From: Haloimpatiens massiliensis
Lineage (GTDB): Bacteria > Bacillota > Clostridia > Clostridiales > Clostridiaceae
DNA length: 64,000 bases
Assembly (NCBI RefSeq): GCF_900184255.1
Contig: NZ_LT854640.1
Span: forward strand, 883,593-947,592
Direction of reading: 5' to 3'
Under the pieces are notes generated by a model. The model ran no database searches. It was not told the DNA's origin and saw only the letters and a list, made by a program, of their open reading frames with translations. Below are positions 1 through 10,021 of the stretch, piece by piece (within the stretch, counting starts at the first letter, position 1; every line of letters begins with the position of its first letter). Position numbers and translations under genes: made by a program.

Positions 1-103
1 CGATTAGAGTAAGTAATTGGATATATTTAGAGATAAGCCTATATATATTAGAACACTTAAGGTAATGGCTATTTTTTTCAATCAATTGGCAGTTATTTTC
101 CAA

Positions 104-115
104 GAACGCTAGTTT
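104..115. promoter_or_regulatory. LexA operator (SOS box)
   Basis: GAACGCTAGTTT fits the Firmicute LexA/DinR half-site pattern GAAC-N4-GTTY. It overlaps the first bases of the -35 hexamer of the lexA promoter, which is the classic position for autorepression. The motif is read directly; the binding is inferred. Confidence 0.75.
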
Positions 116-142
116 GATGTTTTTACGGTAATATGCTATAAT
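114..142 (+). promoter_or_regulatory. lexA promoter (sigma-A type)
   Basis: TTGATG (114-119), a 17-base spacer and TATAAT (137-142) form a near-consensus housekeeping promoter about 100 bases before lexA. Its -35 overlaps the LexA box. Confidence 0.8.
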
Positions 143-239
143 TTCATAAAGATGGAGTTATTACACCAATTAATTATAGCAAAGTATTATCGCTCTTAAT
201 TATTAATAAATAATCCACTAGGATGAGGAGATGATTAAA

Positions 240-845
240 ATGGGTAGAGTATCTACTAAACAAAGTGAAATATATCAATATATAAAAGATATAACTATGG
301 AAAGAGGTTATCCCCCTTCAGTAAGAGAAATATGCAAAGCTGTTGGTTTAAGTTCTACTTCTACTGTCCATAGTCATTTATCAAAGCTAGAAAAAAAAGG
401 CCTTATAATAAGGGATCACACTAAACCAAGAGCTATAGAAATAGTAGAAAATACAATGAAAAGAAAAGAATTAGTTAACATCCCCATAGTAGGCAACGTA
501 ACTGCTGGTCAGCCAATTTTAGCCGTAGAAAATATTGAAGATTACTTTTCCCTACCTATTAATTTTGTTAAAAGTAATAATGAGCTCTTCATATTGACAA
601 TCCAAGGCGAAAGCATGATTGAAGCTGGTATACAAGATGGTGACTTTGCAGTTATTGAAAAAGTTAATACTGCAGAAAATGGCGATATAGTAGTTGCTTT
701 AATAGATAAAGAAGCTACCATAAAGAGATTTTTCAAAGAAAAAGATCACATAAGACTACAACCAGAAAATAAAACAATGGATCCTATTATAGTAGATTCT
801 TGTGAAATCATAGGTAAACTAGTAGCTATATACAGAAAATACTAA
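240..845 (+). CDS. lexA: LexA, SOS transcriptional repressor and self-cleaving protease
   Basis: LexA represses DNA-damage genes and cleaves itself when stimulated by RecA filaments. The ATG at 240 is chosen over the in-frame ATG at 231 because GAGGAG ends directly before 231 but sits 9 bases before 240; this gives the family-typical 201 residues. Residues 1-60 form the winged helix (recognition helix about 38-52). The cleavage pair is A89-G90 (TAGQP), the catalytic serine is S125 (QGESM) and the lysine is K162 (ATIKRF), so the protein should be functional. It is monocistronic and convergent with the PLP lyase gene. The upstream promoter carries a LexA box, so it is autoregulated. Confidence 0.97.
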   Translation: MGRVSTKQSEIYQYIKDITMERGYPPSVREICKAVGLSSTSTVHSHLSKLEKKGLIIRDHTKPRAIEIVENTMKRKELVNIPIVGNVTAGQPILAVENIEDYFSLPINFVKSNNELFILTIQGESMIEAGIQDGDFAVIEKVNTAENGDIVVALIDKEATIKRFFKEKDHIRLQPENKTMDPIIVDSCEIIGKLVAIYRKY

Positions 846-979
846 TATATCTTATTTAATCTAGCATACTATTTTCTAATATAATATCTATTGATATATT
901 ATATATAAATAGATATTTCAACCTATATTTATTTTCATTAATTTTATATAAATAAACGATATATAAGTATATAATAAAT

Positions 980-1068
980 AAAGGCACCTTTTTAATAAAC
1001 TGATACCTATATACTAAACTTTACAAAACATTTAGCCTATAGGTATCAGTTTAAATAAAAGTGCCTTT
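980..1068. terminator. Two-tier hairpin between convergent genes
   Basis: The outer stem AAAGGCAC (980-987) pairs with GTGCCTTT (1061-1068). A 15-bp inner stem (about 997-1011 with 1038-1052, core CTGATACCTAT) encloses a 26-base loop. It lies between the ends of lexA and the minus-strand lyase, so it can terminate both. It is larger than an ordinary terminator. Confidence 0.6.
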
Positions 1069-1105
1069 TATCCATCTAATAAAAACTTTGTATTAAGTTT
1101 TATAA

Positions 1106-2395
1106 CTATGAAGTTGCTAATACTTTTGACAATGCTATTAATATAGCAATTTTAGCATGCTCAAAAGTAAGTCCACCCTGTAAGTATGCAATATAAGGTT
1201 CTCTTATTGGAGCATCAGCAGATAATTCTATGGAAGCTCCTTGAACAAAAGCGCCTGCAGCCATTATAACTTGATCGTCATATCCCGGCATATCCCAAGG
1301 TTCACATTCAACAAAGGAATCTATCGGAGAACCCTTTTGAATTCCCTTGCAGAAATTAATAAGTTTATCTTTATCATTAAATTTTATAGCTTGTATTATA
1401 TCACTTCTTTTATCGTCAAATTTAGGTAAAACTTCAAAACCAGATAACTCCATAATTCTTGCGCAGAGTATAGCTCCTTTTAATGCTTCTATAGATATGT
1501 GTGGTGCTAAGAATAATCCTTGATAAAATAATCTCACTACACCAAAAGTAGAACCACATTCCCCTCCAATACCTGGAGTAGTTAATCTAAAAGCAGCTTG
1601 CTGTACGTATTCACTTTTGCCTGCCACATATCCTCCTGTTGGAGCTATGCCACCACCAATATTTTTAATTAAAGATCCTGCCACTAAATCAGCACCCACA
1701 TCTGTAGGTTCTTTTGTATCTATAAATTCCCCATAGCAGTTGTCTACAAAACATATAGCATCTTCTTTTATACTTTTAACACATTTAATTATCTCTTCTA
1801 TATCTTCTATAGAAAGAGCTTTTCTCCATCCATAACCTGTAGATCTTTGAATATGTACTAATTTTATACTTTTATCTTCTTTTAATATTTTTTCTATTTC
1901 TTTTAGATTAACTCTACCATCTTCCATTAAATCTATTTGTTTATACTTAACTCCATAGTTTCTAAGAGATCCAATGTTTTCTTCTTTGTTAATTCCTATT
2001 ATACTATGAAGAGTATCATAAGGTGTACCACAAACAGAAATCATAGTATCATCAGGTCTTAAATTTCCAAAAAGAGCTGTAGCTATAGCATGAGTTCCAT
2101 TTACAAAATGAGGTCTCACTAAAGCAGCTTCCGTGTTAAATATTCTAGCATAAACTTTATCTAAGCTATCCCTTCCCATATCACCGTACCCATATCCAGT
2201 GCTATTGGTAAAATGACTTTCACTTATTCTCTCTTCTTGAAGAGCATTCAATACTTTAAGTTGATTAAATTCTCGTATAGAATCTAATTCTTTAAATATA
2301 TTCTCCACATCTTTAAGAGATTTTTCATATAATTCTATTACCTTGTCACTTATATTATAATGTTTTCTTAAAACATCTTTAGTTAAATCTATCAT
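1106..2395 (-). CDS. PLP-dependent methionine gamma-lyase/aluminum-resistance family protein
   Basis: A 429-residue member of the Cys/Met-metabolism PLP family often annotated as aluminum resistance protein or cystathionine beta-lyase-like. The true substrate is not established from sequence. The fold-type I features are present: a glycine-rich phosphate loop near residues 75-90 (GTHAIATALF) and the likely Schiff-base lysine in SLIKNIGGG, followed by PTGGYVAG. The length is full for the family. The start has GGAGG nine bases upstream. In clostridia this gene commonly sits next to lexA and hfq, as here. A C-S lyase or threonine-aldolase-like activity is equally possible. Confidence 0.85.
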   Translation of the reverse strand: MIDLTKDVLRKHYNISDKVIELYEKSLKDVENIFKELDSIREFNQLKVLNALQEERISESHFTNSTGYGYGDMGRDSLDKVYARIFNTEAALVRPHFVNGTHAIATALFGNLRPDDTMISVCGTPYDTLHSIIGINKEENIGSLRNYGVKYKQIDLMEDGRVNLKEIEKILKEDKSIKLVHIQRSTGYGWRKALSIEDIEEIIKCVKSIKEDAICFVDNCYGEFIDTKEPTDVGADLVAGSLIKNIGGGIAPTGGYVAGKSEYVQQAAFRLTTPGIGGECGSTFGVVRLFYQGLFLAPHISIEALKGAILCARIMELSGFEVLPKFDDKRSDIIQAIKFNDKDKLINFCKGIQKGSPIDSFVECEPWDMPGYDDQVIMAAGAFVQGASIELSADAPIREPYIAYLQGGLTFEHAKIAILIALSKVLATS

Positions 2396-2444
2396 ACTTA
2401 CTAATCCTCCTTAAAAACAAATACCTAATTATATTAGCATATTA

Positions 2445-2478
2445 AAAAAGAATAGGCAATTATTCACCTATTCTTTTT
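2445..2478. terminator. Rho-independent terminator after hfq
   Basis: A perfect 12-bp stem, AAAAAGAATAGG with CCTATTCTTTTT, and a 10-base loop, followed by a T tract on the minus strand. It separates hfq from the PLP lyase gene. Confidence 0.8.
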
Positions 2479-2544
2479 ATATCACAGCTGTATGTTATAA
2501 TATGCATATCTAATTAAGTTCTAGGATTAATAAATAATTTTCTT

Positions 2545-2787
2545 TTATGCTTCGCTATCATTGTCTCCAGAAAATAATATAGGTCTTAAAGGAGTTATAG
2601 TAGACATAGCATGTTTATATATCATCATCTGTTTTCCTTCACAATTAAGAATAACTATAAAATTATCAAAACCTTTTACAATACCTCTTAATTGAAACCC
2701 GTTGGTTAAGTGTATAGTAACTGGTATTTTGTTTTTTCTAGCATTATTTAAGAATACATCTTGTAAGTTATTAATAGTTTTGCTCAT
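2545..2787 (-). CDS. hfq: Hfq RNA chaperone
   Basis: An 80-residue Sm-like protein that forms a hexameric ring and assists pairing of small RNAs with mRNAs. The Sm1 region (NNLQDVFLNNARKNKIPVTI) and the Sm2 signature YKHAMSTI (about residues 57-64, canonical YKHAISTI) are intact. The C-terminal tail is short and acidic (SGDNDSEA), unlike the long tail of Enterobacteria. It follows miaA by about 70 bases in the same orientation and ends in a strong terminator. GGAGGGTGA precedes the ATG. Confidence 0.97.
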   Translation of the reverse strand: MSKTINNLQDVFLNNARKNKIPVTIHLTNGFQLRGIVKGFDNFIVILNCEGKQMMIYKHAMSTITPLRPILFSGDNDSEA

Positions 2788-2857
2788 AGATTCTCACCCT
2801 CCATATGTTTTAATTAATATGATTCTATAAAAATATTAAAATTCCTCTATTTTTAAC

Positions 2858-3790
2858 TTATTTTTTAGAATGCTCTGCTATAAAATTAATAATCTCTTCT
2901 TCATCTTTAAAGTCCTCTTTGTTAATCCAAACTACTCTTGGATCTTTTCGAAACCAGGTTAATTGCCTTTTAGCATAGTTTCTACTTCCTTTTTTAATTA
3001 AATATATAGCCTCTTCTAAACTTATATTTCCCTCTAAATAATATAATATTTCCTTATATCCTATACCTTTCATTGACTGCATATTTGAATTATAACCCAT
3101 ATTGCGTAATTTTATAACCTCTTCTATCAATCCTTTTTCTAACATTATATCTACTCTTCTATTAATTCTATCATATAATTTTTCCCTATTCATATTTAAA
3201 ACATAATATTTTAAATTATAAGGTATGTTATACAGATTTTTTTCTTGTTCTTTAGTAAATTCCCCTATGGTTTTTCCTGTACTTTTAAACACTTCTAGAG
3301 CTCTTACTACTCTCTTTAAATCATTAGGGAATAATCTTTCATAGGATTCCATATCCACTTCCTTTAGCATGGAATGTATATATTCCTTCCCTTTTTCCTC
3401 CGCTAAACAGTGAAGATATTGCCTATACTCCTCATCCTTATCTGTATTGGTAAAATTATAATTATATATTATTGAATTTATATAAAGACCTGTGCCACCT
3501 ACAATCATGGGAGTCTTATTTTTATTATATATTTCATTTATATAATTCTCTCCCCTATTTTTAAACTCTGCCACACTAAATTCTTCACTTGGCTCCACTT
3601 CATCGATCATATAATGTGGTATGCCCTGCATTTCCTCAGGAGTTATTTTAGCAGAACCAATATCCATATACTTATATATTTGCATTGAGTCAGCAGATAT
3701 AATTTCTCCATTTATTTTTTCAGCTACTTTTATAGATATATTTGTCTTTCCCACCGCTGTAGGACCTGCTATTATAACTAATTTATTCAT
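2858..3790 (-). CDS. miaA: tRNA dimethylallyltransferase MiaA
   Basis: Transfers a dimethylallyl group from DMAPP to A37 of tRNAs that read U-starting codons. The product is then methylthiolated by MiaB, encoded 5 kb upstream in the same strand block. The 310-residue protein carries the P-loop GPTAVGKT (residues 9-16), the DSMQIYKYMDIGSAK segment that contacts A37, and the GGTGLYI motif near 98-104. It starts 15 bases after mutL, so the two are probably cotranscribed. The DMAPP substrate comes from the MEP pathway, whose dxs and ispH genes are also in this window. Confidence 0.97.
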   Translation of the reverse strand: MNKLVIIAGPTAVGKTNISIKVAEKINGEIISADSMQIYKYMDIGSAKITPEEMQGIPHYMIDEVEPSEEFSVAEFKNRGENYINEIYNKNKTPMIVGGTGLYINSIIYNYNFTNTDKDEEYRQYLHCLAEEKGKEYIHSMLKEVDMESYERLFPNDLKRVVRALEVFKSTGKTIGEFTKEQEKNLYNIPYNLKYYVLNMNREKLYDRINRRVDIMLEKGLIEEVIKLRNMGYNSNMQSMKGIGYKEILYYLEGNISLEEAIYLIKKGSRNYAKRQLTWFRKDPRVVWINKEDFKDEEEIINFIAEHSKK

Positions 3791-3805
3791 GTTTGTCTCC
3801 TTAAT

Positions 3806-5782
3806 TTATTGTATTCTTTTAAAACGTTTTTCAAGTTCTGTTAAGGTCACTTTTATAATAGTTGGTCGCCCATGAGGACAGTTAAAAGGTTCTCTTGTAG
3901 ATTTTAAATCCTCTATAAGTTTTTGCATCTCTATAACAGAAAGTTTATCATTAGCTTTTACAGCTGCTTTACATGCCATAGATGCTATTTTATTATACTT
4001 TACTTGTGTTATTTGCCCAGAACCCATATTCTTTAAATTATTAAGTATATCAAAGAATAAGTTTTTTATATTCGATTCATTTAATATAATAGGCACTTCC
4101 CTTATATATATTGAATTAATACCAAATTCCTCTATTACAAAACCTAATTCTTTAAAAGTTTTTTCATTTTCCTTATAATATGCAAAATCTTCATGAGTTA
4201 ATTCTATTATTAAGGGAGATAATAATCCTTGTACAACTACATCTCTTTTAGATATCTCATCTAAATATCTCTCAAACAATATCTTTTCATGGGCAGCATG
4301 TTGATCTATTATGTACAGCTCCTTGTTATATTCTCCTAATATATATGAATTATTGAATTGTCCTATTATATTTATGTCCGGGAAAAATGAAGTTTCTTTA
4401 CTACAAAAATTTTCTTTAATAACATCACAGTTTTCTCCCCTATTCCTCTCATTACTTATGTTTTCATATTTAATATCAAATTTTTCACTTTCTACATAGT
4501 CTTTTTCTTTTATTTTATTATTGCCCCTATCCTGACACCAATATTTTTCTTCTAATTGAGTTTTATTATTTTCATCATGTTTATCTATAAACTTAGCGTT
4601 AATATCATTTAATTTAGGCTCAGTAACCCCTTCATCAGTTATATCATGTTTTACAATATTATTTATATTACCATCTAAGTTTTTGCGTCCATCACTATTA
4701 GAAGCTTTTAAATCAATAGGGATAGCTACTTGGGTAATTCCCTCTCTAGTCTCTTCCTTTTCTTCATCTTCATTTATAAAAAATGTTTCTCTTAAATTTT
4801 CACTTATGGCCTTGTGAACTGAATTAAAAACTAGCTTAAATATATGTCTATCATCACTGAACTTTATTTCTGATTTGGTAGGGTGTACATTTACATCTAT
4901 AAATTCAGGATACACATCTAAAAACAATACGAAAAATGGAAACTTGTTTACTGTAAGAAAGGACTTAAAAGCATTTTCTACTGCTGCGGTAATTAAGCCA
5001 CTTTTTATGTATCGCTTATTTACAAATATACTTTGTTTATTTCTACTTTTTCTGCTTATAGCTTCATTTCCTACATATCCATATACAGATGCAATATCAC
5101 TGTGTCCTTCAAAATACCATATATTATCCACCACTTCTTTTCCAAATATAGCTCTTATGGCATCTTTCATATTGTCATTGCCGTAGGTAGTTATAACTTT
5201 TCTTCCGTTACTTTCTAATTTAAAAGCTATATTTGTATTCACAAGAGCTAATCTAGATACAATATCTGATATAAGAGCTGATTCCCTTGCACTGGATTTT
5301 AAAAATTTTTGTCTAGCTGGTACGTTATAAAATAAATCATTTACATCTATTGAAGTACCAGTATTAAATCCTATATCTTTAATATATCTTTTTACTCCAC
5401 CCTCTATACATATTTCTTTTCCATAATCAAATTCTTTACTTTTAGATTTCATTATAGTTTGGGATACAGAGGCAATACTAGCTAAAGCCTCTCCTCTAAA
5501 TCCCAAAGTACTTATTTTAAAAATATCATCTGCACCTTTAATCTTACTAGTAGCATGAGGTAAAAATGCTCTCTCTATATCTTCAGGATGAATTCCTATT
5601 CCATCATCAACTATCTTTATACTTTTCTGTCCGCCCTCTTCTATATATACAGATATATTTTTAGCCTTTGCATCTATACTATTTTCAATCAATTCTTTCA
5701 CCACAGAGAAAGGTCTTTCTATAACTTCTCCTGCTGCTATTTTATTACAGGTTTGTTCATCCAATAAATTAATTCTCTTCAA
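3806..5782 (-). CDS. mutL: DNA mismatch repair protein MutL
   Basis: MutL couples mismatch recognition by MutS to strand incision. I choose the TTG at 5782 (658 residues, LKRINLLDEQTCNKIAAGEV) because GAGGTGATC lies just before it; a 671-residue version from an upstream ATG has no ribosome site. The N-terminal GHKL ATPase shows DDGIG, ATSKI and GFRGEAL. The C-terminal domain has DQHAAHEKILFE, ACKAAVKAND and CPHGRP, the metal-binding set of an active endonuclease MutL. A low-complexity linker of about 130 residues lies between the domains. It follows mutS by 80 bases. Confidence 0.96.
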   Translation of the reverse strand: MKRINLLDEQTCNKIAAGEVIERPFSVVKELIENSIDAKAKNISVYIEEGGQKSIKIVDDGIGIHPEDIERAFLPHATSKIKGADDIFKISTLGFRGEALASIASVSQTIMKSKSKEFDYGKEICIEGGVKRYIKDIGFNTGTSIDVNDLFYNVPARQKFLKSSARESALISDIVSRLALVNTNIAFKLESNGRKVITTYGNDNMKDAIRAIFGKEVVDNIWYFEGHSDIASVYGYVGNEAISRKSRNKQSIFVNKRYIKSGLITAAVENAFKSFLTVNKFPFFVLFLDVYPEFIDVNVHPTKSEIKFSDDRHIFKLVFNSVHKAISENLRETFFINEDEEKEETREGITQVAIPIDLKASNSDGRKNLDGNINNIVKHDITDEGVTEPKLNDINAKFIDKHDENNKTQLEEKYWCQDRGNNKIKEKDYVESEKFDIKYENISNERNRGENCDVIKENFCSKETSFFPDINIIGQFNNSYILGEYNKELYIIDQHAAHEKILFERYLDEISKRDVVVQGLLSPLIIELTHEDFAYYKENEKTFKELGFVIEEFGINSIYIREVPIILNESNIKNLFFDILNNLKNMGSGQITQVKYNKIASMACKAAVKANDKLSVIEMQKLIEDLKSTREPFNCPHGRPTIIKVTLTELEKRFKRIQ

Positions 5783-5862
5783 ATGATCACCTCTGTATAA
5801 ATATATAATCTTGATTATCAATAAATGTACTCATATACCAATCACAAAATATGAATTTTTAT

Positions 5863-8607
5863 CTAAATAGATTTTGCCTTTTCGATTATTTCATACAATT
5901 TATTAAAACCCTCCATAGGATTTAACTTTAACACATCTATACTTTTAATATAGTTTATCAAATTTTCTTTCTCTATATCTGAAAAATTCAGTTGCGTTAC
6001 TATACTATTATCTTCTTTTATTATATCATTGTTTGCCATGTTTTCCTTACTTTTAATACTTTCCTTTTGTAAATCTAAAGCTGCTTCATCTACTTCTAAA
6101 CAACTCTTTGGCCTCTCATTTATTTCTTTATAATTTGTAGTAGTTTCTGTATTAGAATATATATAATCATCCACTTCCAACACTACATCTTTATTATTAT
6201 TTCCTTCTAAATCCTTTAATATTTCATCTGCTCTCTTTAGCACTTCTTCAGGTAAACCAGCCAATTTAGCTACTTGAATACCATAGGACTGATCCGCTCC
6301 CCCCTGTACAATTTTACGAAGAAACACTATATCTTTTCCATCTTCTTTTACAGAAACAGAATAATTTTTAAGTCCTTCAATTTTTCCTTCTAATTTTGTA
6401 AGTTCATGATAATGAGTGGCAAATAATGTTTTGCTTTTTAAATGTGGTGTAGAACAAATGTACTCTATAACTGCCCAAGCTATACTAAGTCCATCATAAG
6501 TACTGGTTCCACGACCTACTTCATCTAGTAAAATTAAACTTTTGCTTGTAGCATTTTTAAGTATATTAGCTACTTCCCACATTTCTACCATAAATGTACT
6601 TTTACCAGAGGCTAAATCATCAGAAGCCCCTATTCGTGTAAATATTTTATCACATATACTTATATCAGCAGATTTAGCTGGAACAAAACTTCCTATTTGA
6701 GCTAGTATTGTTATTAAAGCTATCTGTCTCATATAGGTTGATTTTCCTGCCATATTAGGACCAGTAATTAGTAAAAATCTATTACTCTTTTGATCTAAAA
6801 AAACATCATTTTCTATAAAATTTCCTGTGGCTATAACCTTCTCAACTACCGGATGTCTTCCACCTACTATATTTATATTTTCTTTTTCATTTATATTAGG
6901 TTTACAGTAGTTATTTTCTAATGCCACGGTAGCTAAAGAACATAAACAATCTACAGCGGATATTATTTTTGCTGAATTTTTCAGTCTTCCTATTTCTCTT
7001 TCTATTTTTTCTCTTATTTCTACAAATATGCTATATTCTAAGTCTATTAATTTTCCTTCTGCTCCTAAAAGTTTTTCTTCTACTTCTTTTAATTCCTCTG
7101 TTATATATCTCTCTGCATTAGCAAGAGTTTGCTTTCTTATATATCTATCCTTAGGAACTAATTCTAAATTTGTCTTTCTAATTTCAATAAAGTATCCGAA
7201 AACTTTATTAAATCCTACTTTTAACGACTTTATACCTGTAACTTCTTTTTCACTATTTTCAAGCCTCGCAATCCACTCTTTACCATGAGTTTTAGCACCT
7301 CTGAGCTCATCCACTGATGAATTGAAGCCATCCTTTATTATATCTCCTTCTTTTAAAGACAGTGATGGATTTTCATTTATAGATTCATTAATTAGCTTGT
7401 GTATATCCTCTAATTCATCTAGATTGCTGTACATTTTTTTAAATAAACTACTTTCAAACTTAGATAAAATTTCTTTTACCCTTGGTATATTACCTATAGA
7501 GTTTTTTAAAGCTATCATCTCTTTGGCATTTATGCTTTGAGAAGATATCTTTCCTGCCAATCTCTCTATATCATATATTTCCTTTAAAGCAATTTTTAAA
7601 TCATCTGTTAAAGATAAATTCTCAACTAATTCCTCAACACTATTCAGTCTTTCATCTATTTCACACTTTCTAACTAAAGGCTGGTCTATCCATCTTCTTA
7701 ACTCTCTAGCTCCCATGGCAGTACTAGTTTTATCTAGAACCCAAAGGAGAGATCCTTTTTTAGTTTTATCTCTAAGGGTTTCTGTCAGTTCTAAATTTCT
7801 TCTAGAATTAGAGTCTATTGCTAAATAGTCTACTATATTATATATATTTATTAAATCTATATTAGACAAGGTTATCTTTTGAGTGTCTTTTATATAATTT
7901 AATAACCCATTACAAGAGTACAATATACAATCATCTACATCTTTAGTATCTAAAGTTTTAAAATGATTATTTATATTTTTCAAACTATCTGTACAAAAAT
8001 ACTCATTATCATATTTAGAAAAAGATATATTATATTTCTCCCTTATAGCTTTTACTAATTTTTCATCTAAATCTTGTTGTATAAGAATTTCTTTTGGATG
8101 AAATTTAGATATTTCGTCTAATATAATACTTATATTATTTGGGCATAAAGTACAATTAAATTCTCCTGTGGAAATATCAGAGAAACTCATACCACATAAT
8201 CCTCTAACCTGGTTACTAAACAAACTCATTATATAGTTGTTTTCTCCTTCATTTAAGAAAGATGAATCTGTAAGTGTTCCAGGAGTTATGATTTTAATTA
8301 TATCCCTTTTGACTATTCCTTTTGCCAAAGAAGGATCTTCCAATTGTTCACATATAGCAACTTTATAACCCTTTTGCACTAATCTACTTATATAATTACT
8401 AGCTGCATGATATGGTATTCCGCACATTGGAGCCCTTTCTTCAAGCCCACAGTCTCGTCCCGTCAATACTAGTTCCAACTCTCTAGATGCAGTCTCAGCA
8501 TCCTGAAAAAACATCTCATAAAAGTCTCCTAATCTAAAAAACAATATGCAATCGCCGCAACGTTCTTTAACCTCTAAATATTGCTTCATCATAGGTGTTA
8601 AACTCAT
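5863..8607 (-). CDS. mutS: DNA mismatch repair protein MutS
   Basis: Recognises base mismatches and small loops. The 914 residues cover the full architecture: an N-terminal mismatch-binding domain with the Phe-X-Glu wedge in GDFYEMF, connector, lever and clamp domains, and a C-terminal ABC ATPase with Walker A GPNMAGKSTYMRQ and Walker B/D-loop DEVGRGTSTYDG. The C-terminal segment after about residue 800 is long, acidic and lysine-rich, which accounts for the above-average length. GGAGG precedes the ATG. A terminator lies between miaB and mutS, so mutS-mutL-miaA may have its own promoter or depend on readthrough. Confidence 0.97.
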   Translation of the reverse strand: MSLTPMMKQYLEVKERCGDCILFFRLGDFYEMFFQDAETASRELELVLTGRDCGLEERAPMCGIPYHAASNYISRLVQKGYKVAICEQLEDPSLAKGIVKRDIIKIITPGTLTDSSFLNEGENNYIMSLFSNQVRGLCGMSFSDISTGEFNCTLCPNNISIILDEISKFHPKEILIQQDLDEKLVKAIREKYNISFSKYDNEYFCTDSLKNINNHFKTLDTKDVDDCILYSCNGLLNYIKDTQKITLSNIDLINIYNIVDYLAIDSNSRRNLELTETLRDKTKKGSLLWVLDKTSTAMGARELRRWIDQPLVRKCEIDERLNSVEELVENLSLTDDLKIALKEIYDIERLAGKISSQSINAKEMIALKNSIGNIPRVKEILSKFESSLFKKMYSNLDELEDIHKLINESINENPSLSLKEGDIIKDGFNSSVDELRGAKTHGKEWIARLENSEKEVTGIKSLKVGFNKVFGYFIEIRKTNLELVPKDRYIRKQTLANAERYITEELKEVEEKLLGAEGKLIDLEYSIFVEIREKIEREIGRLKNSAKIISAVDCLCSLATVALENNYCKPNINEKENINIVGGRHPVVEKVIATGNFIENDVFLDQKSNRFLLITGPNMAGKSTYMRQIALITILAQIGSFVPAKSADISICDKIFTRIGASDDLASGKSTFMVEMWEVANILKNATSKSLILLDEVGRGTSTYDGLSIAWAVIEYICSTPHLKSKTLFATHYHELTKLEGKIEGLKNYSVSVKEDGKDIVFLRKIVQGGADQSYGIQVAKLAGLPEEVLKRADEILKDLEGNNNKDVVLEVDDYIYSNTETTTNYKEINERPKSCLEVDEAALDLQKESIKSKENMANNDIIKEDNSIVTQLNFSDIEKENLINYIKSIDVLKLNPMEGFNKLYEIIEKAKSI

Positions 8608-8662
8608 ATTTTTACCTCCTAAAATGGATTAAAACTCCATTTAAATCTTAATGTAAGCTTTG

Positions 8663-8688
8663 AAAAAAAGCTCTTAAAAGAGCTTTTT
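8663..8688 (-). terminator. Terminator fused to the miaB stop codon
   Basis: Stem AAAAAGCTCT with AGAGCTTTTT and a 4-base loop, then a T run on the minus strand. The ascending arm begins inside the TAA stop codon of miaB. Confidence 0.75.
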
Positions 8689-10021
8689 ATATAACCTTTT
8701 CCCCTAGTAATGAAAAACCTTGAGATCTTGTTATTTTAATATTTATAAGTTTACCTATATCCTGCTTATTTCCTTCAAAATTAACAAGTCTTCCATCTCT
8801 TGTTCTTCCCATAAGTCTTTCTTCATTATTCTTGCTAAAGCCCTCAACTAAAACTTCTACTACTTTACCTTCAAAGGCTTTATTTTTACTGATTACTATA
8901 TCATTAACCACTTCTACTAGTCTATTAAATCTTTCATGTTTTGTCTTTTCATCAATTTGTTCTTCATATTCAGCTGCTGGGGTACCTTTTCTTATAGAAT
9001 ACAAGAATGTAAATGCTGAATCATAACCAACCTCTTTAACTAAATCTATAGTTTCCTCAAAATCCTCTTCTGTTTCTCCAGGAAAACCTACTATTATATC
9101 TGTAGTTAACGCTACATTTGGAATCTTTTCTTTAATCATTTTAACTAGCTTTAAATACTGTTCCTTTGAATAATGTCTATTCATATTTTTAAGTATTTTA
9201 CTAGAACCAGACTGTACCGGTAAGTGTATGTGTTCACAAAGAGCTCTTCCACTTGCTATAACATCTATAACCTCTTCTGATAAATCCTTAGGATGAGATG
9301 TCATAAACTTAATTCTTTCTAGTCCTTCTATTTTATCAATTCTTCTCAATAACTCTGCAAAATTAATGGATGGTTCCAATCCCTTTCCATAAGAATTAAC
9401 ATTTTGACCAAGTAAAGTTATCTCTTTATATCCCTTAGCTATTAATTCTTTAATTTCATTTTCTATATCTTCAGGTTTTCTACTTCTTTCTCTTCCTCTT
9501 ACATATGGAACTATGCAATAAGTACAGAAATTATTGCAACCATACATAATAGTTACAAAAGCCTTTACAGAACTTTTTCTATCTACAGGAAGACCTTCTA
9601 TTATTTCTCCTTCTTGCTTCCATATATCAATAATTTGTTTTTCTCCATTTTTAAGTCTATTTAAATACTCAGGAAATTTATAAGCATTATGTGTTCCTAT
9701 TAATAAACTAACAAAAGGAAATTTTTTAGCTATCTCCTCTGCCATACTTTCTTGCTGAATCATACATCCTGAAACAACTATTATAAGGTTTGGATTTTTT
9801 CTTTTTAAAGCTTTTATAGCCCCTAAATTTCCAAATACCTTTTGTTCTGCATTTTCTCTAACACAACAGGTATTAAATATAATTATATCTGCATCTTCTC
9901 TATTTAATGTTCTTTTATAATCCATATTTTTTAACATTCCAGATATTTTCTCGGAATCTTCTTCATTCATTTGACAACCCCAAGTCTCAATGAAATAGGT
10001 TTGTTTTAATTTATCTTTCAT
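8687..10021 (-). CDS. miaB: tRNA-2-methylthio-N6-dimethylallyladenosine synthase MiaB
   Basis: A radical-SAM methylthiotransferase that converts i6A37 to ms2i6A37 in tRNA, acting after MiaA. All three domains are visible in 444 residues. The N-terminal UPF0004 domain has its auxiliary-cluster cysteines in WGCQMNEEDSEK, FNTCCVREN and VVSGCMIQQ. The radical SAM core has CNNFCTYC, followed by PYVRGRERSR. A C-terminal TRAM domain covers about 375-440. It is first in a minus-strand series with mutS-mutL-miaA-hfq but is followed immediately by a terminator. Confidence 0.97.
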   Translation of the reverse strand: MKDKLKQTYFIETWGCQMNEEDSEKISGMLKNMDYKRTLNREDADIIIFNTCCVRENAEQKVFGNLGAIKALKRKNPNLIIVVSGCMIQQESMAEEIAKKFPFVSLLIGTHNAYKFPEYLNRLKNGEKQIIDIWKQEGEIIEGLPVDRKSSVKAFVTIMYGCNNFCTYCIVPYVRGRERSRKPEDIENEIKELIAKGYKEITLLGQNVNSYGKGLEPSINFAELLRRIDKIEGLERIKFMTSHPKDLSEEVIDVIASGRALCEHIHLPVQSGSSKILKNMNRHYSKEQYLKLVKMIKEKIPNVALTTDIIVGFPGETEEDFEETIDLVKEVGYDSAFTFLYSIRKGTPAAEYEEQIDEKTKHERFNRLVEVVNDIVISKNKAFEGKVVEVLVEGFSKNNEERLMGRTRDGRLVNFEGNKQDIGKLINIKITRSQGFSLLGEKVI

